From JACQNR01 sp964533045 (GTDB taxonomy: Bacteria; Acidobacteriota; Terriglobia; UBA7540), in contig CAZHKT010000048.1 of assembly GCA_964533045.1 (NCBI GenBank), forward strand, positions 1-25,045: a stretch of 25,045 bases of DNA, in the 5' to 3' direction. The notes beneath the pieces are model-generated. The model was not told the origin of the DNA, ran no database searches, and saw only the letters and a list, made by a program, of their open reading frames with translations. Below are positions 1-6,329 of the stretch, in pieces (position 1 is the stretch's first letter; each line of letters begins with the position of its first letter). The translations under genes were made by a program, and so were the position numbers.

Positions 1-43
1 GAAGTATACACGAAATGCTCCCTGATGTCACTATATTATGTAA

Positions 44-481
44 TTCTCTCTAGGCAAGTCGCACAGCTCCTCCGACGTGCACAAGATGGTGATTCGCGAA
101 CTGGAGGGCGCGGGGCCGCGCTGCCAGAAGTTAGAGGACTTGCGGCACACGGCGGGGAAGTCTCGCGACGCGGTCTATGCGGGCGACTTCGCGGCGCTGG
201 GCGCGGCAATGGTGGAGAATTGCGAGGCGCAGGAGCGGTTGCACTCCGACCTGATCAGCCCGGACGCGCGGCGCGTCATCGAAATCGCGCGCGCCCACGG
301 GGCGCTGGGCTGGAAGGTGAACGGCGCGGGCGGCGACGGCGGTTCATTAACTCTGCTGATGGGTTCAGCGAGCGAATCGAAGCGCGCCATGATCCGCGAG
401 ATCGAACAGGAGATGCCCCTTTGCCGCCATATTCCGATTTACCTCAGCCGTTACGGAGTCCGCACCTGGGAAGGCAATTGA
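44..481 (+). CDS. GHMP-family sugar kinase, C-terminal fragment (5' end missing)
   Basis: The frame is open from base 44, and recognisable protein starts around base 53 (GKSHSSSDVHK), upstream of the first usable GTG at 77 or ATG at 86. It is therefore a broken or cut gene rather than a complete small protein. The visible part matches the C-terminal half of GHMP kinases, a family that phosphorylates sugars and related metabolites with ATP; the glycine-rich stretch NGAGGDGGS corresponds to the conserved C-terminal motif. A complete family member has roughly 330 residues and about 146 are present, so the N-terminal lobe with the ATP loop is missing. In-frame stops lie at 23-25 and 41-43, in an AT-rich stretch unlike the gene. 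The substrate cannot be assigned; heptose-phosphate, fucose and galactose kinases are candidates. Either a pseudogene or an assembly edge would explain it. Confidence 0.6.
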   Translation, partial: FSLGKSHSSSDVHKMVIRELEGAGPRCQKLEDLRHTAGKSRDAVYAGDFAALGAAMVENCEAQERLHSDLISPDARRVIEIARAHGALGWKVNGAGGDGGSLTLLMGSASESKRAMIREIEQEMPLCRHIPIYLSRYGVRTWEGN

Positions 482-518
482 GGAATTGCGGGGGCGCCTC
501 GTGTTGTGCCGCCAATGG

Positions 519-1268
519 TTACCGCCGCTCGCGCAGCTTCGAGAGCAGGCGCAGGATTTCGAGGTAGAGCCAGACGAGCGTCACCAGCAGTCCGAAGGCG
601 CCATACCACTCCATGAACTTGGGCGCGCCCGTGGCCGCGCCCTGCTCGATGAAGTCGAAATCGAGCACCAGGTTCAGCGCCGCGATCACCACCACAAACA
701 GGCTGAAGCCGATTCCAATCAGACCGCTGCCGTGGATATACGGGATGCTCATTCCGAAGAATCCCAGCACGAATCCCGTTAGATACACCAGGGCGATACC
801 ACCCGTGGCGGCCACGATGCCCAGCTTGAAATTCTCCGTGGCCCGGATGAGGCCCGATTTGTAGGCGAAGAGAAGCGCAAAGAGCGTGCCGAAGGTGAGC
901 CCGACCGCCTGAATGACGATGCCGGGAAAGCGCGCCTCGAACACCGCCGAGATTCCTCCGAGGAACAGTCCTTCGAGCACGGCGTAGACGGGCGCCGTGA
1001 CGGGCGCCCAGTTCTTCTTGAAGACTGTCACCAGGGCGGCCACCAAGCCCCCGATCACTCCCCCGATCAGGTACGGGTAGACGGCCGCGGGATCCTGCGC
1101 CGCGAAGAATTTCTGCCAGACCCAGGCCGCCGGAATCAGGCAGAGTAACAGCAGCATGCCGGTCTTGTTCACCGTGCCGTTGAGCGTCATGACCTCGGCG
1201 TCGGTGTATCGCTGCGCGTATTGCGTGAACGTCTTGTCGTTCAGCGCGGGATTGGAACTTCGCATCAT
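519..1268 (-). CDS. Bax inhibitor-1/YccA family membrane protein
   Basis: An integral inner-membrane protein of about 249 residues with seven hydrophobic segments and a soluble N-terminus (RSSNPALNDKTF), as in the YccA-like branch of the Bax inhibitor-1 family. Members are linked to membrane-protein quality control and to calcium leak in some homologues. The aspartate-bearing stretch LDFDFIEQG near residues 202-210 is the sort of acidic motif conserved in the family. The frame stays open upstream to a possible start at 1319. I chose the ATG at 1268 (the adjacent ATG at 1265 is equally possible) because AGGAG sits ten bases before it and an extended -10 promoter overlaps the longer start. The gene is convergent with the kinase fragment. 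The family call is solid; the role in this organism is unknown. Confidence 0.88.
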   Translation of the reverse strand: MMRSSNPALNDKTFTQYAQRYTDAEVMTLNGTVNKTGMLLLLCLIPAAWVWQKFFAAQDPAAVYPYLIGGVIGGLVAALVTVFKKNWAPVTAPVYAVLEGLFLGGISAVFEARFPGIVIQAVGLTFGTLFALLFAYKSGLIRATENFKLGIVAATGGIALVYLTGFVLGFFGMSIPYIHGSGLIGIGFSLFVVVIAALNLVLDFDFIEQGAATGAPKFMEWYGAFGLLVTLVWLYLEILRLLSKLRERR

Positions 1269-1314
1269 GTTTGGTCTTCTCCTACCCTGAAATTGTGCAT
1301 TCCCCGGTGCCGGC

Positions 1315-1323
1315 ATCATATCA
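1315..1323 (-). promoter_or_regulatory. candidate extended -10 promoter for the Bax inhibitor-1 gene
   Basis: On the minus strand the sequence reads TGATATGAT, a TGn extension followed by TATGAT (five of six matches to TATAAT). No good -35 is visible, which is usual for extended -10 promoters. Transcription would begin near 1308 and give a leader of about 40 bases to the ATG at 1268, so it supports that start. This is a motif match only. Confidence 0.35.
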
Positions 1324-1375
1324 GAGTGGGATTGGATTTGCTGCCGGCTTATGCCCCGGCGGGAACGACGATGCT

Positions 1376-1486
1376 CTCACCCGGCCCGGGTCCGATCGGC
1401 GCCATCCTCTTTCGTTGGGTGAGGGCAAGGTATTGAAAGGGCCTCTTCCCAGAACGGATTAAGACCCTCTCCCGCTGGGAGAGGGT
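1376..1486. repeat. intergenic inverted repeats, including a perfect 10-bp hairpin
   Basis: Two dyads lie between the CoA-binding gene and the Bax inhibitor-1 gene. The outer one pairs CTCACCC at 1376-1382 with GGGTGAG at 1417-1423. The second is a perfect hairpin, ACCCTCTCCC at 1464-1473 and GGGAGAGGGT at 1477-1486 with a three-base loop. No T-run follows on either strand, so it is not a standard intrinsic terminator. Hairpins of this CCCTCTCCC type occur as dispersed repeats in many bacterial genomes. Confidence 0.55.
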
Positions 1487-1522
1487 GCCGAGGTACGAGG
1501 GCGGTGCGGGAATGTCGCCAGG

Positions 1523-1975
1523 CTACGTGGGAAGTTTGCCGAGCAGCTTCCAGACCCAGCGATGCGCCCCGTGGAGCCAGCCGGTGGGCTGCGTAAACAT
1601 GAGGATACATTCGCCGTGCACGGCCGCGATGCCGTTTTCTTCGCAATACTTGACGGCGGCGGGAGATTCCGCCCCCTGCTGTATCCAGATGCGCGGGATG
1701 CCCGCGGCCGCGGCCTCGCGGACGACGGTCTCGGTGGCGGCGGGCGGAACGACCACCAGTAATCCGCCCACCGGCTCGGGCAGATCCTTCAGCGACCGAA
1801 AACACGTTTCGCCTTCAATGGTGTCGGCTTCGGGATGAACCGGGAAGAGCTGGTAGCCCCTGCGACGCAGTTCGCGCAGAGCGTAATTGCCGAACTTCGC
1901 TTTCTTGCGCGATACGCCGACGATGGCCAGCCTCTTCTGGCTGACGAAGTCGTTCACGGCAGCTTGGGTGGTCAT
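1523..1975 (-). CDS. CoA-binding domain protein (YccU-like)
   Basis: A 150-residue cytoplasmic protein that is essentially one Rossmann-fold CoA-binding domain. The N-terminal strand and glycine loop read LAIVGVSRKKAKFGNYA (residues 16-32), followed by GYQLFPVHPEAD, the conserved second strand, and PRIWIQQGAES, the usual 'W-x-Q-G' strand. The same fold is found in succinyl-CoA ligase alpha subunits, but the ligase catalytic domain is absent. These stand-alone proteins bind CoA or a similar nucleotide; their physiological role is not established. The ATG has a weak AAGG eight bases upstream. It lies downstream of citrate synthase on the same strand, about 135 bases away across a hairpin repeat, so co-transcription is possible but not shown. 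Confidence 0.85.
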   Translation of the reverse strand: MTTQAAVNDFVSQKRLAIVGVSRKKAKFGNYALRELRRRGYQLFPVHPEADTIEGETCFRSLKDLPEPVGGLLVVVPPAATETVVREAAAAGIPRIWIQQGAESPAAVKYCEENGIAAVHGECILMFTQPTGWLHGAHRWVWKLLGKLPT

Positions 1976-2040
1976 GGAAAAACCTTGTCACCATGAATCA
2001 GCGGAGGATCCCGGCAGTTTCAGATTGAGGCGCACTGCGC

Positions 2041-2096
2041 AGATCCTTCGTCGGTCCGATCCCGCGGGGCGGGACCGGACCTCCTCAGGATGACAA
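2041..2096. repeat. dispersed palindromic repeat (GATCCTTCG…CTCAGGATGACA type)
   Basis: An imperfect palindrome between the citrate synthase and CoA-binding genes. The core is a 13-bp hairpin with one mismatch: GGTCCGATCCCGC at 2053-2065 and GCGGGACCGGACC at 2069-2081, loop GGG. It is flanked by AGATCCTTCGTC on the left and CTCCTCAGGATGACA on the right, whose ATCCT and AGGAT ends are also inverted. Elements of this form are scattered between genes in many soil-bacterial genomes. On the minus strand it follows citrate synthase and could slow or stop transcription, although it has no T-run. Confidence 0.55.
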
Positions 2097-2110
2097 CTTC
2101 ACCATCCGCG

Positions 2111-3397
2111 CTAGGCGGCGCTGGCTGCCATGACCTTCGCCTTGAGCCAGTCCGTGCTGACCGACTTGGGCCGGGTAATGGGGATGCCGAGCGCGCGATT
2201 GATGACCAGTTGCGCGCACATTCCCAGCGCCCGGGAAACGCCGAACAGGACGGTGTAGAAGTTGAATTCGGTCAGGCCGAAGTGGTAGAGCAGGGCGCCC
2301 GAGGCCGCGTCCACATTGGGCCACGGATCCTTGGCCTTGCCTTGTTCCTTCAGGATACCGGGCACAATGCGGAACAGGGCGTCCACCATCTTGAAGACAT
2401 CGTCGCTCGCGCAGACGCGGGCTCCGAATTCGTGGAACGCCGTGAAGCGCGGATCGGTGATGCGCAGCACGGCATGGCCGTAACCCGGAATGACGTGGCC
2501 GGATTTCAGATGATCCCAGGCGTACTGCCGGAGTTGTTCGTCGCTGGGCATGCCGTTGAATTTCTTGAGCATTTCGAGGACGAAGCCCAGGCACTCCTGG
2601 TTGGCAAGGCCGTGCAGCGGTCCGGCCAGGCCGTTCATGCCTGCCGAGACGGCGTAGTACGGATCCGAAAGCGCCGAACCGACCGTGTGGCAGGTGAAGG
2701 CGCTGACGTTGCCGCCCTCATGGTCGGAGTGCAGCGTCATGTAGAGGCGCATGAGGTTGGCGAATTCGCCGGTGGGGTCGGGGATGCCCAGCATATAGGC
2801 GAAGTCGGCGCCCCAGTCGAGCTTGGGATTGGAGGGAATCCGTTCGCCCTTGCCGTAGCGCAGGCGATAGATGCCGGCAGCGATGGCGGGCAGCTTGGCG
2901 ATCATCTGGAGAGAATCCTCCAGCGCCGCGTGCCAGTACTCTTCCTTCCGCATCTCCTCGTATTTCTGACGGAAGACGGATTCGCGTTCCATCACCAGGA
3001 TGGCCGTGCTGTACATGGTCATGGGATGGGAATCGGCCGGCATGGCGCGCAGCACGGCCCAGACGTAATCGGGCATCCCGGCGCGCGCCCGCAACTCGGC
3101 CTGCAAGTCGGCCAGTTCCGCCGCATCGGGCAGTTGGCCGGTGATGAGCAGCCAGAAGATCTCTTCTGGCAGCTTGGAGGCGAGTTTCCCAATCGGAATG
3201 TTGCGAATGACCAGACCGGTGTCCGGTTCCACCACCGAGGTGTCACACAGCATGCCTTTCACGCCGCGCATGCCGCCCACCGCCTGGCTGATGGTGACTT
3301 CCGAAATGACTTTTTCTCCGTGTTGTTTGAGGAGTGATGACAGATCCTGGCGCCAGGCCGGGATCAGTTCCGCGAGCTTATCGTGCAGTTTCGGCAT
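2111..3397 (-). CDS. gltA: citrate synthase, eukaryotic-type
   Basis: It condenses acetyl-CoA with oxaloacetate to citrate, the entry step of the TCA cycle, in the cytoplasm. The 428-residue product aligns by eye with the mitochondrial enzyme rather than with the usual bacterial type II enzyme: HSDHEGGNVSA at 223-233, GPLHGLANQE at 259-268, PGYGHAVLR at 304-312 and PWPNVDAASG at 358-367. The catalytic residues are H262, H308 and D363. They correspond to pig H274, H320 and D375 at a constant offset of 12, so the core has no gaps. The residue after D363 is Ala where the mitochondrial enzyme has Ala-His. A strong TAAGGAGG lies four bases before the ATG. This enzyme type is known from some bacterial groups. 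I see no other TCA gene nearby. Confidence 0.95.
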   Translation of the reverse strand: MPKLHDKLAELIPAWRQDLSSLLKQHGEKVISEVTISQAVGGMRGVKGMLCDTSVVEPDTGLVIRNIPIGKLASKLPEEIFWLLITGQLPDAAELADLQAELRARAGMPDYVWAVLRAMPADSHPMTMYSTAILVMERESVFRQKYEEMRKEEYWHAALEDSLQMIAKLPAIAAGIYRLRYGKGERIPSNPKLDWGADFAYMLGIPDPTGEFANLMRLYMTLHSDHEGGNVSAFTCHTVGSALSDPYYAVSAGMNGLAGPLHGLANQECLGFVLEMLKKFNGMPSDEQLRQYAWDHLKSGHVIPGYGHAVLRITDPRFTAFHEFGARVCASDDVFKMVDALFRIVPGILKEQGKAKDPWPNVDAASGALLYHFGLTEFNFYTVLFGVSRALGMCAQLVINRALGIPITRPKSVSTDWLKAKVMAASAA

Positions 3398-3508
3398 CGA
3401 AGCCTCCTTAGGATTCCAGAAAACGCCTGATATTAACGATACAAGATTCCTTCGGCCGCTCCGGCGATCCGGCGGGGCGGGCGACGTTCGAATTCTCCAG
3501 CCGCGCCC

Positions 3509-3994
3509 TCAGGCGGCCGCGGCGGCCCTCAATTCCGCAAAGCGTCCCACGCGTGGCTTGGCCAGGCGCGCAAAGTCACCGTACTGCATCCGGACGGCGT
3601 CCCTGTGCGTGCCGGCGTTAAACACGATCTCCGGCTGGTCAGCGATGGTCCGGTCCACCCACACATCCATCCCGTAAAGATCACCCAGGGGTGGGATGGC
3701 GCCCAGGTCACACCCTGAGAAGATCTTCTCCAGTTCTGTTTCCGAAACGAGCCGGACATCCCGGGCTTCCACGGCGCCACGAAGCTCGCTCATCACCAGC
3801 CGGTGGGAGGCTGGCAGAACCGCCATAATCATGCGATTGTCAGCCTCGACGATCACCGTCTTGGCCAGTTTCTTGCCTGAAAGGTGCAGGGCGTGCGCCA
3901 CTTCCTGAGCCGTGAAGGCTTCGGCGTGCCGCAGCCACTCGTAGGGAATATTCTGGGAATCCAGATACATCCGAATCCGCTGAGGGATGCTCAT
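3509..3994 (-). CDS. YbaK/EbsC-family aminoacyl-tRNA deacylase
   Basis: A 161-residue protein of the YbaK/prolyl-tRNA-editing fold, which hydrolyses mischarged aminoacyl-tRNA in trans (Cys-tRNAPro for YbaK; other members act on Ala- or Pro-type mischarges). Conserved features visible are the lysine loop SGKKLAKTVIV at 39-49 (K45 lies where YbaK has its essential lysine), the strand MIMAVLPASHRL at 55-66, and the GAIPPLG loop at 98-104. The frame is open to a TTG at 4006. I chose the ATG at 3994 because GGAGG lies five bases before it, inside the longer reading. A promoter with TTGACA and TCTAAT lies about 65 bases upstream. Its tRNA specificity cannot be read from the sequence. Confidence 0.88.
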   Translation of the reverse strand: MSIPQRIRMYLDSQNIPYEWLRHAEAFTAQEVAHALHLSGKKLAKTVIVEADNRMIMAVLPASHRLVMSELRGAVEARDVRLVSETELEKIFSGCDLGAIPPLGDLYGMDVWVDRTIADQPEIVFNAGTHRDAVRMQYGDFARLAKPRVGRFAELRAAAAA

Positions 3995-4059
3995 GGCTTC
4001 CTCCAACGACGGGGATTTTCCAGACGGCTCCTTGCCAAGCTTTTCGCAATCCCTATGCC

Positions 4060-4089
4060 ATTAGACGAAATGGGTTTGATTCGTGTCAA
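4060..4089 (-). promoter_or_regulatory. sigma70-type promoter for the YbaK-family gene
   Basis: On the minus strand TTGACA (plus coordinates 4084-4089) is followed after exactly 18 bases by TCTAAT (4060-4065). The -35 is a perfect consensus match and the -10 matches five of six. Transcription would start near 4053, about 60 bases before the ATG at 3994. The same -10 and spacing recur upstream of the NmrA-like gene and, with TTAACA, upstream of the HAD gene. Confidence 0.65.
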
Positions 4090-4449
4090 GCGCCTTATGA
4101 CGGGCGCTATTCCACTGAAATCAACTGTTTTAGGAACTCCAGCGAAACTGTATGCACTGGCAGCGCGCCCGCCGGTCTGACCGGGCTGGATCTCGTGCGG
4201 ATTTCGGCGCAGCCATCCTGCGGGAATCTCCACCCGCAACAATCAGTAACGCGGACCGGGAGGGCCGACTGTTCGAGGGGAATCACCAATTTCGCGCCAT
4301 GCGGCAGGCGGGTTTCTGCCTATAATCAGTTTCACGCAAGGGCAGACGCTTCGGTGCCGAGGGAGGCTGGTATCGAATGGAAAAGAACGAATGGGCCCTC
4401 CACCCGGGCCTGCCTCGCCGCGATCAAGACCGGCGCTGCACGCCACACA
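4090..4449. other. gene-poor intergenic stretch
   Basis: No convincing gene is present. A TATAAT lies at 4321-4326 without a matching -35. It is followed by a GGGAGG site and a 57-codon frame from ATG 4377 to 4550, whose second half simply reads through the palindromic repeats that follow. I treat that frame as unsupported. Confidence 0.4.
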
Positions 4450-4726
4450 CCCAGCAGCGTGGTCAATTGGTAGCGGCGGGCTTTAGCCCGCCACACGGAC
4501 GACCCACAGAATGGCGACCTAAAGGTCGCCGCTACGCTGCCGACCAATGAGTCGTCACGCAGACATTGGCGCCCGGCGCTATTCACAACTCACCCAGCAG
4601 CGTGGTCAATTCGTAGCGGCGGGCTTTAGCCCGCCACACGCCCAGCAGCGTGGTCATTTGGTAGCGGCGGGCTTCAGCCCGCCACCCGGACGGTCTGCGA
4701 GATGGCGACCTGAAGGTCGCCGCGAC
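4450..4726. repeat. cluster of paired intergenic palindromes (A/B modules)
   Basis: Three near-identical 47-base units at 4450-4496, 4593-4639 and 4641-4687 begin CCCAGCAGCGTGGTCA and carry the hairpin GGCGGGCTTTAGCCCGCC (module A; the third copy has a C in the loop). Two of the three are followed after about 14 bases by a second hairpin, GGCGACCTAAAGGTCGCC at 4513-4530 or its GAAGG variant at 4703-4720 (module B). The order is therefore A-B, A, A-B. A diverged A-B pair occurs at the far end of the window. The modules are non-coding, dispersed and arranged as doublets, which suggests a REP-like mobile repeat rather than a local regulatory site. Confidence 0.75.
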
Positions 4727-4766
4727 GCCGCCGGCACTTATAACGCACAACCAACAACTCACGTTT

Positions 4767-6221
4767 TTACGCGATCAACTTCTGCACGACATTCCCCGCC
4801 ACGTCGGTGAGGCGGAAGTTGCGCCCCTGGAATTTGAACGTCAGCTTGGTGTGGTCGAATCCCAGCAGGTGCAGGATGGTGGCATGGAGGTCATGGACGT
4901 GGACGCGGTCGGCGGTGACATTGAAGCCGAGGTCGTCGGTCTCGCCCACACGGACGCCGGCTTTGACGCCGCCGCCCGCCAGCCACATGGTAAAGGCGTT
5001 GGGATGGTGGTCGCGGCCATTGGCCTGGCCCATGGTATTGGCCTGCACCATGGGTGTGCGTCCGAATTCTCCCCCCCAGATGACCAGGGTATCCTCGAGC
5101 AATCCGCGCTGTTTCAGGTCCATGACCAGCGCCGCGCAGGCTTTGTCGGTGTCGAGGCAGTTCTTGGAAATATCTTCGACCAGTTTGTCGTGCTGGTCCC
5201 AGGCTTCGTGGTAGAGCTGGACGAAGCGCACGCCGCGCTCGACCAGCCGCCGCGCCAGCAGACAGTTATTGGCGAAGCTGGGCTTGCCGGGCTCGGCGCC
5301 GTACATCGCCAGCGTCGCCGGCGATTCTTTGGAGAAGTCCATCAGGTCGGGCGCGCTCGATTGCATCCGGAAGGCCATCTCGAACGAATTGATGCGGGTC
5401 GCGATTTCGGGATCGCCCGACGCGTTCAATTTCATTTTGTTCAGGCTGTTAACGGTCGAAAGCGTATCGCGCTGAAGCTGCTCATCCACTCCGGGCGGGT
5501 TGGAGAGGTAAAGCACGGCATCGCCGCCGGTGCGAAACTGCACGCCCTGATAGACGGTGGGCAGAAATCCGCTCCCCCAGCAGGAATTGCCGCCGCTGGG
5601 GCCCTTCGAGCCGGAACTGAAGACGACGAACGATGGAAGGTCGCGCGTCTCCGAGCCCAGCCCATAGAGCGCCCACGCACCCATGCTGGGCCGCCCGAAC
5701 TGCATGGAGCCCGTGTTCATGAGCAACTGTCCCGGCGCGTGATTGAAGGCGTCGGTGACCATGGACTTGACGATGGCGATGTCATCCACCACCTTGGCCA
5801 TATGGGGCAGCAATTCGGAAATTTCAGTGCCCGTTTCCCCGTACTTGGCAAACTTGAACTTGGGACCCATCAGGGTCGAGTTGGGATTGATAAAGGCGGC
5901 GCGATAGCCCTCGAGAAGTTCCTTGGGCGGCAGCGTGCCGTTGAACTTCTCGAGCTGGGGCTTATAGTCGAACAGTTCAAGGTGGCTGGGCGCGCCTGCC
6001 ATGAAAAGAAAGATGACACGCTTGGCCTTGGGAGCGAAGTGCGGCGCGCGCGGCGCCAACGGGTCAGCTGGCAACGCCGTAGCCGTCGAGGCGAACCCTG
6101 CCTCTGCCAGCAGATGCCCCAGCGCCACCGACCCCAGCCCCACGCCGCATTGCTGAAGAAACCAGCGGCGCGAGACCTCCTTGGGCTCAAGTCCTCGGTA
6201 CAGATGATCCTGGCAGCTCAT
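4767..6221 (-). CDS. DUF1501 protein with Tat signal (alkaline-phosphatase/sulfatase-like fold)
   Basis: A 484-residue exported protein. The N-terminus has a twin-arginine motif, SRRWFLQQCG at 17-26, followed by a hydrophobic segment, so it is probably exported folded to the periplasm. The body shows typical DUF1501 stretches: KRVIFLFMAGAPSHLELFDYK, FNHAPGQLLMNTGSMQFGRPSMGAW, ARRLVERGVRFVQLYHE, VIWGGEFGRTP and HDLHATILHLLGFDHTKLTFKFQGRNFRLTDV is the expected C-terminal end in shorter parts. DUF1501 is related to the alkaline phosphatase/sulfatase superfamily, but no substrate is established. The ATG is preceded by GAGG eight bases upstream. It follows a DUF1549/DUF1553 gene by 108 bases on the same strand; this pairing is recurrent in Planctomycetes, Verrucomicrobia and Acidobacteriota, so the two very likely act together. 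Confidence 0.9.
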   Translation of the reverse strand: MSCQDHLYRGLEPKEVSRRWFLQQCGVGLGSVALGHLLAEAGFASTATALPADPLAPRAPHFAPKAKRVIFLFMAGAPSHLELFDYKPQLEKFNGTLPPKELLEGYRAAFINPNSTLMGPKFKFAKYGETGTEISELLPHMAKVVDDIAIVKSMVTDAFNHAPGQLLMNTGSMQFGRPSMGAWALYGLGSETRDLPSFVVFSSGSKGPSGGNSCWGSGFLPTVYQGVQFRTGGDAVLYLSNPPGVDEQLQRDTLSTVNSLNKMKLNASGDPEIATRINSFEMAFRMQSSAPDLMDFSKESPATLAMYGAEPGKPSFANNCLLARRLVERGVRFVQLYHEAWDQHDKLVEDISKNCLDTDKACAALVMDLKQRGLLEDTLVIWGGEFGRTPMVQANTMGQANGRDHHPNAFTMWLAGGGVKAGVRVGETDDLGFNVTADRVHVHDLHATILHLLGFDHTKLTFKFQGRNFRLTDVAGNVVQKLIA

Positions 6222-6329
6222 TTCGATGACCTCAGTTTCGCTTGACGCTCCACAAGTGCCGAATAAAGAGTTATGAGTTTTGTAACGAGACCGGTTTTAA
6301 CTCTCAGCGCCTGACCTTGAACAGGTCCC

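Noticed and set aside
1464..1486. Perfect hairpin considered as an intrinsic terminator for the CoA-binding gene
   Set aside because: No T-run follows on the minus strand, and the sequence is of a type seen as a dispersed repeat.
2090..3337. A 415-codon open frame on the plus strand opposite citrate synthase
   Set aside because: The minus-strand frame is a full citrate synthase with intact catalytic residues; the opposite frame is a by-product of GC-rich codon use and shows no motif.
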